A program made the position numbers and the translations under genes. A DNA stretch of 64,000 bases from Pascua guehoae (lineage: Eukaryota; Basidiomycota; Tremellomycetes; Trichosporonales; Trichosporonaceae), in NCBI GenBank assembly GCA_001600415.1, contig BCJX01000010.1, forward strand, positions 62,001 through 126,000, read 5' to 3'. The notes beneath the pieces were generated by a model that had not been told where the DNA came from, searched no databases, and saw only the letters and a program-made list of their open reading frames with translations. Below, piece by piece: positions 54,082 to 64,000 of the stretch. Every line of letters begins with the position of its first letter. Position 1 is the stretch's first letter.

Positions 54082-55064
54082 TTAGATAGCATACGCGCCG
54101 CCCTTGCCATGTCCGAATCTGTCGTTGAGACCCCGCGCGTCCTTGATCTTCTTTGCCCGCTCCTGGTCGGTGAGGAGTCTTCCAGTGACGCCGAGATACT
54201 TTTCGCGGTCCCAGATGGGCTTTTCGTCTGTTTCTCCCGAGTCCTTTTTGGACTTTTGGTGCTGCTCGAGGAGCGATGGGCCGCGCTTGGCCTTCTGCAC
54301 GGCGTGAGCAACTTGTACACGATTATTGCTCTGAAAACACCGAGAGAACTCACATTGTGCGCCTCGACAGTGTCGCGGATCTGGCGATCCCGCTCCCTCC
54401 TACGCTTGCGCTCCATCTCGTCCTCGCCCCCTGCCGCGGGGCGCTTGATACCCCTCCGCTCCTCATCGAGGCGCTGCGCGCGCTCGGCGGGCGTCTCGGT
54501 CCACTCGCGCTGCTCCTCGGCGGTGACGACGGGTTTCGACGACCGGTTGAACTGCGTAGGCCGCTTGAGAGGGTTGACGGACGCAAGCACCCCCGCCGTG
54601 GGCGGGACGAGCATCCACTCGTCGCGCTCGACCTTTTTCGCCGCACCCCCGCCCCCCGCGCGCGCCTCCGCCATGCGCGCTTCGCGCTCGCGGAACTCGT
54701 CTGCCGCCGAACGGCCCCCCGCGCCCGCGTCCGACAGGCGCGGGCCGACGTCAGAGTCCGAGTCCGAGTCCGAGTCTGGGGGAGGCAGGGGCGCCGACGG
54801 GCCTGGTCGAGAGGGGCCCACGGTACGGCTGGGGCCAACGTACCGCCCAGACCCAGGCGAGCTCGACCGTGAGCGTGAGCGCGAGCGCGACGCGGATGGC
54901 AGCTGGGGTCCGACGGCGGCCTTGGCGCGCTGCGCCGCAAGCGCTGGCGGGAGCGCGGGGCCAAAGTCGCCCTCGTCGTCCGAGTCCGACGGCGTCGGTG
55001 ATCGTGACCGCGAGCGCGAGGCCGATGCGGCGAGGTGGGGCGGGAGCTGGGGACCGATTGGCAT
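54082..55064 (-). CDS. GPALPP-motif protein (DUF3752)
   Basis: Exons 55064-54354 and 54294-54082 join to 307 residues. The family's name-giving motif occurs several times: MPIGPQLPPHL, FGPALPPALAAQ, VGPQLP, YVGPSR and VGPRLSD, embedded in Arg-Ser and Asp-Ser repeats (SRSRSRS, DSDSDSD). The C-terminal DUF3752 region includes DEWMLVPPTAGVL, RPTQFNRSSKP, WTETPAERAQRL, KPIWDREKYLGVTGRLLTDQERAKKIKDARGLNDRFGHG. Nuclear, RNA-linked roles are suspected for the family but not established. The stop ends in ...GGAYAI. Confidence 0.92.
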
Positions 55065-55348
55065 TGTTGTTGATGGAATGGTGTGTGGGGAGGTGTAACA
55101 ATGGAGAAGTCGGAATTTCCGAGTTGGAAGCGAGGGGTGCTGCCGGAACCGCCGGGAGCCGAGGGGCGGGGCTGGGTGTGGCAAATCATGACGTTAGGCA
55201 ACCAACAATTCCAATGCACCGCCACCCAGGCCGGTGCCCGCTGCCGGGGCTGCGCGCGTCCCCCATTCCATCGCGCTGCTTCTTCCCATTATATCCACGT
55301 TTGCCTCGCTTTCTTCTTCCCCCACCTACTACCAACGCACCCCACGCA
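55065..55348. promoter_or_regulatory. Bidirectional promoter between GPALPP1 and a membrane protein
   Basis: 284 bp separate the two divergent start codons. CT-rich stretches (cgctttcttcttccccc) lie before the plus-strand ATG. No TATA box is seen. Confidence 0.5.
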
Positions 55349-57072
55349 ATGGTATACGACTCGGAAGTGTCATCCTCGCCGCGGTCGTCGGGCTTTGGCC
55401 TGCTCGACGACGTGCCGCCGTCCTACGACTCGATTTCCTCAACCACCGGTGGCGACTATGCCGAGGGCAGTGGCTCGGGCGCCGGCGCCGGCGCCGGTCC
55501 GGGGTCGTCGAGTGCTGGCCCACCCTGGCCTGCCGCCATGAATGGCCTGTTCAACGGGCCTCCCCACCCCGAGCCGATGATCACGCGTGACCGCGCCGAG
55601 AGCGGCCCACGGATCGAGGTGGCAAAGTGGAACGACACCTGGGACACGTGCGATCGCAAGCTCGAGGACCGTGAGTTTTCGGCGGGCGCGTGGCCAGGAA
55701 GGAATAACTTGGTAGCTGACATGTAGCCGAGGTGCTGTACAACTTTCTGCGCACGCAGGCGCTCTCGCCGCCGACGGCCAAGATTCGCTGCCGTTGTGAG
55801 TGCAGAGTAGACTACTCTGGTCGCTCGCACCTGTAAGCTGACAATATAGCGTCTCACTACGAGACAGCGACGCGCACCGAGTCTGTCGTCGAGGAAGGGA
55901 TCACTCGTACCGTCTCGTCGGGTCAGCAGTATCGCGTCACCGACTTTGACTTTACGATCGACGTGACGCCCGTCTATGCGCATGAGGACAACCTGTCCAA
56001 CGTGCACGTCTTTGTCAAGCCGTTGACCCAGCCGGCGTCGCGGGGCGGATACATTTCGACGTCGCTGGTCAGTGGACATGGGCTGCAGCGCGTGAGCTGG
56101 GCGCAGAACACGCTGTGGAACAAGTGGACCGAGCGCAGCCGCGTGCGCGGGTACGCTCCGTGGGCCGAGATGGAGAGCGATGCCGAGTTTGTCAACACCA
56201 ACCTCACGCAGGGCGCGGCGGGTTCCCGCATCCGCGCAGAGGACGAAGAGGCCCTCCTGGGCGACACGAGCGAGTACGACAATCTCAAGTACTGGTGTGA
56301 GCGGTACTGCGCGGACCCGGGCCTGTTTAAGCGCTTTGAGCTCGAAAAGGTCGTGTGGGGCTGGGACTTTGGTGCCCTCCGCCAAGGTGAGTAGGACCCC
56401 GTCCTCTTTCGTTAGGAGGCCGTGCTCACACCGTATGTAGCGATCGAACGTGCAATCCTCACAACCGGATACCAGCCGACGGAGAAGATTCAGATCGACA
56501 TCAAGGTCGACGGCCGCCGTGTCGTTGTGCGCCACAACAACTGGCTCGTCCGCGCGAGCTACAACCCGATCCTCAACTTCCTTCTCTGGATCACCCTCCT
56601 GTGGCCGTTCATCTGGCTGTGGCAGCGCTGCACGCGTTCCGGCGGTGGACCATACGACGTGGCTGTTGCGAGCTGTACGTCTCGTGCCCTCTGGCATTGT
56701 ACTCGAAAGAGAATGGCCCAGCTCACTAACACACAGACGGCATGAAGTTCTACCCGCCCCTGCCCTCGACGTACCCCAACGAGTCCCTCGAGAACGCCCG
56801 CCACCGCCTCCCGGCAATGTTCAAGCTCCACCCCGAGATCCCGCGCAACCCCTTCCTCCACCGCGGCCCCAAGGGAATCCACTACCTCCTCGGTCGCCGC
56901 GAGGGCGAGTGGTTCCGCGAGTGGGAGGTGAGTCGTTTGCGGATACGATGGCAGAATGCCGCTGACAGTGCAGGAAAGGATACGCATGGCGGTCAGGTGC
57001 AGGTTCCACGGCGAAGTGCAGAACACGCGTGTCATTGATGACGAGGAGGCGCCCGAGCTTGATGGGTACTAG
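55349..57072 (+). CDS. Uncharacterised fungal membrane protein
   Basis: Exons 55349-55670, 55727-55795, 55850-56386, 56441-56674, 56737-56927 and 56974-57072 join in frame to 483 residues. A Gly/Ala/Ser-rich disordered N-terminus (about 90 residues, with PPSYDS, a PY-like motif) is followed by a globular part: KWNDTWDTCDRKLEDPEVLYNFLRTQ, PTAKIRCR, DFDFTIDVTP. Then come HGLQRVSWAQNTLWNKWTERSR, WCERYCADPGLFKRFELEKVVWGWDFGALRQ and KIQIDIKVDGRRVVVRHNNWLVRA. One strong transmembrane segment follows (NPILNFLLWITLLWPFIWLW), then GMKFYPPLPSTYPNESLENAR and WFREWEERIRMAVRCRF. The layout is that of a conserved fungal protein of unknown function; I cannot name a family. Confidence 0.8.
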
Positions 57073-58025
57073 GTTGTCGTGCGAGGATTGACTCCTCCCC
57101 TCCCCCTCCCCATCTCCCCCCCCCCTCTCCCCCACGAGAGCATGCCCCTAAGTTGGCCCATGACCACAAACAAACTAGCTTCCAAGACGGATCGTATAAA
57201 GTAGATTGTACCGTTGTGTCCCCTGTGTCCCTTGTGTCTGTAGATAAACACACGACCCATGTGAAAATTGCCACTGCGAGACATCGAAGCATTGGCGGTG
57301 GCTCTGGAGCAACAAGGAACAGCAAGTAGCAGAGACCTATGCCGCATCCAGGACGCAGCCTGCCAGCCACGGTTCCATGGGTTCTAGCTGCATGACAAGA
57401 AAGCAAAAAGATGTGTTTGCACATGTTGTGCCGCCCCAAGGGCTTGTAGGTTGTGAAAAATTCTCCCTTTTGTATGTACACCTGCGCGGTCCTTGTGTCC
57501 TCCGTACAGCTGCCAGGGAAGTGCAAGGGCAGTGCTAGGAACCGAACACGCGGTGGGGTGCGTTAGGGGTAGTTTATTAGGGAATTAGTGTGAGGCATTA
57601 GTACCACATCACCACCTTGTTAGATGAAAACTATCCAATTTGACTTGCTTTTGACAGTTCACTCAGCGTGGCTGAGTGCGGCCCACCTTGGGATCCACGT
57701 GTCTTTTTCATGGTCTTGCCGGAGTTATATCGGTATTAACCAATTACACTAGTGATTTAGCGCAGGGTCCCCCACGTGGTCACTTCTGTCTGCGGAGCGG
57801 AGTCAAATCCAAGCTCGAATGTTGCCACCCAAGCATTGTGGATTGATTCGGGCTGCTGCGGTTTCGTCATGGGATGCCGACCCAAGCGACCCCAGCGACC
57901 CAAAGACGACTGCGGCGCATCTACCTACTACTGCCTACACTTTTACGAGGTCACCTGCAAGCTTCTTTATCTTGATCAATTCGCATTCTTCTCTACTCAC
58001 AACCCCCCACTCGCCTCCCACCACC
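57073..58025. other. Intergenic region
   Basis: 953 bp with the 3' flank of the membrane protein and the promoter of the ZZ protein. A poly-C/CT patch follows the stop at 57090-57135. The agcgaccccagcgaccc duplication at 57885-57901 and a TATA-poor CT stretch near 57985 precede the start. No gene seen. Confidence 0.5.
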
Positions 58026-61000
58026 ATGCGGCCGGTTCAGGGTGCCATCTCTGGACGTCCCAACCGGCCTCTTGTGGTGCGGTGCGGGTACGACGGCTCG
58101 ACGCGCCGCGTTCACTTTCCGTCGGCCACGTCGTGCCGCCTCGAATCATTACGCACACGGGCAAGTACAGGTGGTGGCAGCTGGGAGGGAGGGAGCTGTG
58201 ACATGTGACGCCCTTCTCACCATTTTGTTCTGTTTCTGACACCATTCTTAGGTTGAAGAGTGCTTTTCGCTCTCTGCGTGGCCCTTTTTCCTGACGTACA
58301 CGGACGACGATGGGGAAGAGTACCCAATCCGCACCGAGCTCGACCTGACCGACGCCATTTCTTACTTTGTGACGGGCGAGGATGACCGGTCGTCGCTGTA
58401 CTCTGGGAACGGACAGGGGGGTTCGGGCAGCGGTGGGCCCTATGCGGGGGGCGTGGGGTACCCTGCGCCAAAGATTACAATGCGCCTGGACGTGGTGGTC
58501 GAGTACGACGGGCCGAGCCTGAGCGATACTTCTTCGATTGCGAGCTACCGCACATCGGAGCGAAGCTGGGACGAGCGGAGCATACGTGGCGATGGCGAGT
58601 CGGAACGCGATCGCGATGGCACCGACACGGCGAGCTCGAGGTCATATCGGCGGCGACCGCGCGACTCGTACGCGTCGTCGTTTGCGTCTGGTGTATCTGG
58701 CATGTCGGGCGTCACGAGCCTGTCTGGGCTGGGATCAGACACCGAGATCCCAGGACTAAGTGACAGGTTGCGCGCCGCACGTCTCTCCATCCCCGAGTCG
58801 GGATCAAGCTCAAGCTCACCCATCTCCCCTCTCTCAGCCGAGGTCTCCCCGGCAGACAATTCGTTTCTCACCCCTTTCGCCTCCCGGCTCCGACCGGCCC
58901 GACGCCTCCTGTCCCCTCGCTCACCGGTCGACTCGGTATCGACTGCTACCCCCTTTCAACGTTTGCTACCCACACCACCGTCTTCGACCTCCCTTGCCAC
59001 ATCCGACACTACCCAACCTTCCTACCCGTCGTACGCTGCCCAAGGGGGCCTGGCTACTGGGTCCGACCTTGCAAGCCGTTGGCTGCGCGAGCAAAGCCAA
59101 CTCGCAAGCCGTGGGCCACGCCTGAGGAGAAGACACTACAGCGACAGCGAGGGGAGCGGAAGTGAGGATGAGAGAGTGGGCGACATTGCGCTCGTACGCG
59201 ATGCCCGAGGTCGTGAGTGACAGCTTTTTCGGCCTGCCGTGTTGTGACTACTGTATGCTAGACACTGACGACAGGCTACTATTACTCGTACCAGAGCGAG
59301 GCATCGTCTCTATTCTCTCGCGACGAGGACAACGCATCCCTGGCACCAGCGCCAGGAATACCGCCTGCCTCGACGCTTCCGCACACCTTTGCAAGTGGGA
59401 GGCGGTTCTCACCACCTGAGACAATGACCAGCGACGGGGTGGGTTCGGCGAGCGGGAGCAATGGCGAGCCAGGCGGCCCACCCATTCTCGCCCCCGACTG
59501 CTCTGCATGTGGCGTGCGTTTGGAGTACCTGCGCTACGCGTGCATGTCGTGCGGCGAGTGCGACCGATGGACGGCGAATGCAGTCGGAAAGGCTCCCTTT
59601 GTCCCACCGCGATCGGGAGAGGATATCGAAACGAGTTCCGAGGGCACGGCGTCGGGCGAGCGTTCCAACTCTAACTCGAGCCAGTCTCGATCGGGCGGGA
59701 GCCAGGGAAGCGCAACAGTCTACGGCTTTGCAGAGCACCCCTATAATGGCATGGACCGAAATCACCGTACGCGGTCCGAGTCCATGTCCACCAATGTCAG
59801 CACGCACGTCAACGCCAATGGCAACGGGCCCGACCCATTCTCCCCCCCAGACCGCCTCGCTGCGCCAAGAGGCTACGAACTGTGTGCCAACTGCATCGAG
59901 GTGCATGGGATCGCGCACGCCAAAACCATGCGCCGCCGACAGACGGGGTTGCGGCATACATTTCGAGAAAAGATTTGGGGTACAGAAGGCTGGATTGATG
60001 TCGGTGCGTTGCTTCTGGTCGTCATAGTGTCGGGTCTGCTGACGCAATCAGACTACGCCGATGACATCCAGTGTACTATCTGTAACACGTCTCTCACGCA
60101 CAGTCGCTTCAAATGTATGTTGGCTGCGTCGAGCTCACCACCATAGGGGCTGACTTGCAGGCGTTTCGTGTCCAAAGTTTGACCTGTGTCGAACATGTGA
60201 GCTGCCCATCCCGCACTTCAGCTCACACCCAGGTTACCAGAAGGTCGAGGAGATACATCCCGTGCACGTCTTCCTCTCACTCCCTGACAAGCCACTGCCG
60301 CAGCTCGAGCAGCAGCCAACAAACGGCCACGAAGCCGAGCCGACCCTCGTGCGACACCCGGGCGCTTTCTGCCACAAGTACGTCTCTTTTGGCGCTTTAT
60401 GGTGATGCTAACGTGCAGCTGCTTGCAGGACATTGTGGGGCCGCGCTTCCATTGCGCCGTGTGTCCGTCATGGTACGCAGCTGGTCCCGAGCCTTGATGT
60501 CTCCAGCTGCTGACATTCAGGGATCTGTGCATCCAATGCGAGGGCGTCAGTGCTCCAGGCGATGGGCAACACACAGCAGACCACATCATGATGAAGGTGA
60601 GTACCCACGTATTCCTTGACATTCTCGTTGACGTCAGATCCCCATCCCTTTAGCATCGGCCGAGGTCGAGGCGGTGTCTCGCCGTGCGCGCGATCGATGG
60701 TTCCAGCAAGATTCGGCGAGGGCGCTAGCGGCGCCATCGTCGCGGTCGTCGTCGCCGACCATTGACGCTGAGACTGTGTACGCCCCGTCGCGGGTACGGG
60801 TCCGCTCGCCGGTTTCGGGAGCGCACTCTGCGTTCGGCGGCGCGGGTATGGCAGCGTCGGGAACGGGGGCGCCTGGCGTAAGTGTGCTCCATCCTCGCAC
60901 CCACTCGGCAGGGGTACACGTGCGGCCACACCACCCACACCCACATGCACGCGTCGAGGCGGACCCGCTCGACCACAATGCGCGCTGCGCATCATGCAAT

Positions 61001-61631
61001 CTCTGGATCATGGGGCGGCGGTACCAGTGCGCAAACTGCCCGAGCGACCCGCCATTCAACCTGTGCTCCATCTGCGAGCTGCGAAGCTACAAGGTACACG
61101 ACCCGCGCCATGTGTTTTTCAAGTTTGACAGGCCCGTCCATGTCCCCCTCCAGAGCGACCGGCCGCTCCTCCCCCTTTTGGTGAGCTTGCACTTCGAGGT
61201 CAATATTTGTCCTCCTACTCACACCCCCAGTATAAACACAAAGTCGGCCAGGTGCCCCCGACAGCCGTACTCAACCCGCACGACCCGGCAGCCTACCTCA
61301 AGCACGTGCTGCACAAGGACACACTGTGCGACATCCACAGCGACCAGATCCGCGGCATCTGGCTCCGGTGCGCACACTGCCCGGCAGGCTTTGATATCTG
61401 TGCCGACGCAGAGGCCATGGCAGAGCATGACCCGACGCATGGTGAGTGAACCCCAGTACACCCAAGTGACCCCGACCGACCCCCAGTGGCCATCTTTCCA
61501 CACCCGCACGCTAACTCCCAGTATTTATCGTCTTCAAAGCACGCGTCGACATGGGCGCCTTCCGCCGCGCAGCCGACCTCGGCTCGACGCCATCCAAGCC
61601 CCTGCTCCAGCAGACGGTCTATGTTAGCTAG
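58026..61631 (+). CDS. NBR1-like PB1 and multi-ZZ zinc-finger protein
   Basis: Likely cargo receptor of the NBR1/p62 type, as S. pombe Nbr1 with multiple ZZ domains. An N-terminal PB1 domain (PLVVRCGYDGSTRRVHFP then EECFSLSAWPFFLTYTDDDGEEYPI) is followed by a long Ser/Arg/Asp-rich linker and at least four ZZ fingers: CSACGVRLEYLRYACMSC with YELCANCIEVHG; CTICNTSLTHSRFKC with FDLCRTCELPIPHFSSHPGY; CHNCLQDIVGPRFHC with WDLCIQCEG; CASCNLWIMGRRYQC with FNLCSICELR. A degenerate fifth, LCDIHSDQIRGIWLRCAHCPAGFDICADAEAM, is C-terminal. The first exon (58026-58160) ends at a GC donor (intron 58161-58251, GC-AG), which alone preserves the PB1 reading. Mid-gene introns are only roughly placed. No FW domain is seen. 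Confidence 0.82.
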
Positions 61632-62709
61632 GTCGGGGGGACGAGGGATGGAGGCGCGATCCCCCAGTGACAGTCTGGACATGTACAGCCATGATAATTG
61701 CTCGATGGATCGAGTTGTTGTATATAATGCAAATAGTATCAAGTATCCGGCAGGTTGTGCTACTTTGCTCTGAGCAGTTGGCCTCGGCTTGTGGCTATTT
61801 GTCGCAGATACGATGGGATCAGACGTGACAGGAGGCAACAGAGAAGGGACAAAGGAAAGAATGAATGCAGGATGGCTACCCTCAGTACAAGTGGTTGCAA
61901 CAGCCTGTCCTGCTCACCGGGACTTGTACCTTCTAAGCAAATAGAAGCATCTTGTTCTCCGCGCCCCGTGCATTATTCGCCCCGCCCGTGCACAAGGGGC
62001 ATAACTCCACGGTGGCGGGTGGTTCAGGTCGCACGCCTCGACCTCCTCTCGACAACCAGAGGAGAAAAATTCGGCAAAGTCCCCAGAGTACGCCCGCTTG
62101 CATGCCTTATATACTATTGGCCCCCGAATACTTTCAACCAGGCAAATGCCGAGTGGTCTAAGCGTTACTGCTGCATAATATACAACAGCGGTATTAAAAA
62201 TGCTTGGTCGCGAGTTCGAATCCTCCGTGCGGCGTAGGCGTTGTGCTTGGCGCGAGGGCGACGTCTGACACCGTACCTACTGTCGGTAAACCATGACCAG
62301 CCGCCGGAGGAAGAAAAAGTCGGAGGCGACCAGGATCACTTTTTGATGGTTTTTCTGTTGATCTGTTGGCCACGCTACGCGCCTGCACGCCGGTTGTGTC
62401 GTGGATATCGCCCAACACCCTTGACCGCCACTTCGATGGGTCGTGGTGCGCCTGGCAACGAAACGGTGCAGCACGTGGCCACCTGGCCACCAGACAACGC
62501 CGCCGAGGTTTACACAAAGATAATCTACATGCCATGCTAATGCTATGTCGTCTCCTACTCTATGCAGACCTCGAACTGGGTTCCAGCACACTCTACCCAG
62601 TGCCGTCAACATGTTCGCCTCCCTGACCCCTGATCCTCAGCGTCATACCACTTCCACTAAATAAAAACACTCCAACCTGGACCCGACCTTCACCCTCGCG
62701 TGCCACCAC
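61632..62709. other. Convergent intergenic region with a tRNA-like sequence
   Basis: 1.1 kb between the ZZ protein stop and the APC2 stop. Apart from the tRNA-like stretch at about 62140-62234 nothing is recognised; ORFs here are short. Confidence 0.5.
62140..62234 (+). other. tRNA-like sequence, possibly a type II (Ser/Leu) tRNA relic
   Basis: Contains TGCCGAGTGGTCTAAGCG, close to the Ser/Leu box A/D arm, and GAGTTCGAATCCTC, a good box B, spaced as in a long-variable-arm tRNA or one with intron. However the acceptor ends (around ccaggcaaa and gtgcggc) do not pair and the T stem is poor. A stem TACTGCTG/CAGCGGTA sits in the middle. Best read as a decayed tRNA gene or tRNA-derived element. 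Confidence 0.4.
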
Positions 62710-64000
62710 CTACATCAGCATCCACGTCCCGTCGGCACGCTGCTCGACGCGCCCCTCGCGCTTTGCGGCCGCCATGAGCGCCGCCAACTGGGCCTGGGAA
62801 ATGTCGCAGCTATTGACCTTGTCAAGCGTGCGGCGTATAAACTCTAGCGACTTGGGGCCGAGCGAGCTCAGGATGCCGCGGACGTACTGGTCGTCAGTTG
62901 GAAGCAAGGGCATAATATCAGCAGACGTACCGGCCAGTACTCGTACGCCTTGTCGTCTACCTGGGCGTCGGCCCCAGCGCTGGTGAACGCGGGTGGCAAG
63001 GGTGGTTGCTCTGAAAGTCAGTTGCGTGAATGTGGAGTGATACGCACGTGGACGGCCTTGGACGTCGCCTTCCTCCAGCAGGACCCACGCGCCGTCGTCC
63101 TCCTTGATGACGCCGTGAGACGCCCACACGGCCAACGCGTTGTTGATTGAGATCGAGTCAACGCCAAGCGCATCTGCGAGATCGGGCTCGGACCAGCGTG
63201 GCGTCGATTCGAAGAGCTCGGCGACAGCCCCCTGCAGCGGCGTGACGTCCACCGACACGACGCGGTCGGCCAGCTCGAGCGAGACGGACACCTTGCCCAC
63301 CTCCTGCAGGAAGCGGAGGTGCTTGTCTGGCTTGAAGTGGTGGAACGCGGCCTCGTACTCTTTCTGCGCACTGAGGGTTAGCATCTTCGCGCTATGGAAA
63401 CCCACGTTTCGAGTTTCGGTGTGAGCCGCAGTGACGATGCAGGGATCTCGGGCCAGAACATGTGGGAGATGATGAGCGGGTGTACAACAGACTGTTTGGG
63501 TAAGCAATACACGACCATTTTGGAACCCACATTAATGTCGCCGTGGACATGGTCGTTGATGCGCTTCGAGTCGGCCATGTCCTTGAGCATGACGTCGCAG
63601 ACCTGCAGAGCTTCCTCCCCGAAACGGATTTTGAGCAGCTCAATCGTGCGGATCTGAGAGTTAGTGAGAAACTCTTCCACTCATATAAACTCACCTCTTT
63701 GACGGCATCATAGTCATCCAGGTCGAGCAGCCTCGTGGCGAGATACGCTTGCAGCTCGTTGACAATGACCTCGCGCGTCTCGTAGATGCTGACAAGTGTC
63801 CCCACAATATCGGACGAGCTGTTGGTGCGGAATTCTGGGGTGTCAGTTGGTTCAGCACTCTCGAAACGGCTACTGACCAGGTGCTGCGTCCTGAGGTTCC
63901 GGGTCCCACTTTGCGTCGAGGAACTTTTCAACCGTGTGGTCATTGGTCGACGCCAGCGGTTGAGTGGATGCTGGGTCGTTCTCGTCCTGCAGTTCTTCTC
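62710..64000 (-). CDS. APC2: Anaphase-promoting complex subunit 2 (APC2), 3' part
   Basis: Cullin-like scaffold of the APC/C ubiquitin ligase. The gene continues beyond the right edge, so the N-terminal part is absent. Exons seen in transcription order include DPASTQPLASTNDHTVEKFLDAKWDPEP, then EFRTNSSSDIVGTLVSIYETREVIVNELQAYLATRLLDLDDYDAVKE, then IRTIELLKIRFGEEALQVCDVMLKDMADSKRIN. Later come FWPEIPASSLRLTPKLET, AAFHHFKPDKHLRFLQEVGKVSVSLEL, TPRWSEPDLADALGVDSISINNALAVWASHGVI and the winged-helix end LEFIRRTLDKVNSCDISQAQLAALM ending WMLM. VMLKDMADSKRIN is a strong APC2 landmark (cullin homology). Introns are short. Confidence 0.9.

Overview
The window comes from a GC-rich, intron-rich basidiomycete yeast genome. 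Genes are interrupted by many short introns (often 45-75 bp, GT...AG with branch sites such as CTGAC or CTAAC near the acceptor). Start codons sit in a CACCATG-like context and promoters carry CT-rich tracts. Gene content (TOR, RPC6, APC2, an ADH6-like reductase, an alpha-glucoside permease, an ACC deaminase) and codon bias fit Tremellomycetes, most likely a Trichosporonales-type yeast. The species cannot be named from the sequence alone.

Layout. 0.6-2.1 kb: ACC deaminase. 2.6-6.7 kb: two uncharacterised proteins, one ending in a CAAX-like box and one carrying a striking acidic Cys-rich repeat. 7.6-10.3 kb: a small secreted repeat protein and an ADH6-type reductase, on the minus strand. 11.4-12.2 kb: a second CAAX protein, then tRNA-Tyr. 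13.2-15.8 kb: an MFS alpha-glucoside transporter with three micro-exons. 17.5-28.3 kb: RPC6 (Pol III) and TOR kinase, divergent. 28.7-31.7 kb: a MATE transporter. 33.0-37.0 kb: an O-fucosyltransferase-like Golgi protein with abnormally long, repeat-filled introns. 38.2-39.2 kb: a small membrane protein.

39.3-49.2 kb is a gene-poor accessory block. It holds a cluster of short inverted-repeat elements (MITEs) with TA target-site duplications, an island of minisatellites, poly-G/poly-A runs, decayed coding fragments and tRNA-Asp. 49.2-64 kb returns to dense housekeeping genes: an RRN5-like Pol I factor, a p47/Shp1-type Cdc48 adaptor, GPALPP1/DUF3752, an uncharacterised membrane protein, an NBR1-like PB1/ZZ receptor, and the 3' end of APC2.

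Several genes belong to growth control: TOR (nutrient signalling), RPC6 and the RRN5-like factor (Pol III and Pol I output), the NBR1-like receptor and Cdc48 adaptor (turnover), and APC2 (mitosis). They are not arranged as an operon; three divergent pairs share short promoters. The most unusual material is the Cys-rich repeat protein, the MITE families with clear target duplications, the micro-exons, and the expansion of tandem repeats inside introns of particular genes. Splice models were built by eye; those stated with exon coordinates keep frame across all junctions unless noted.
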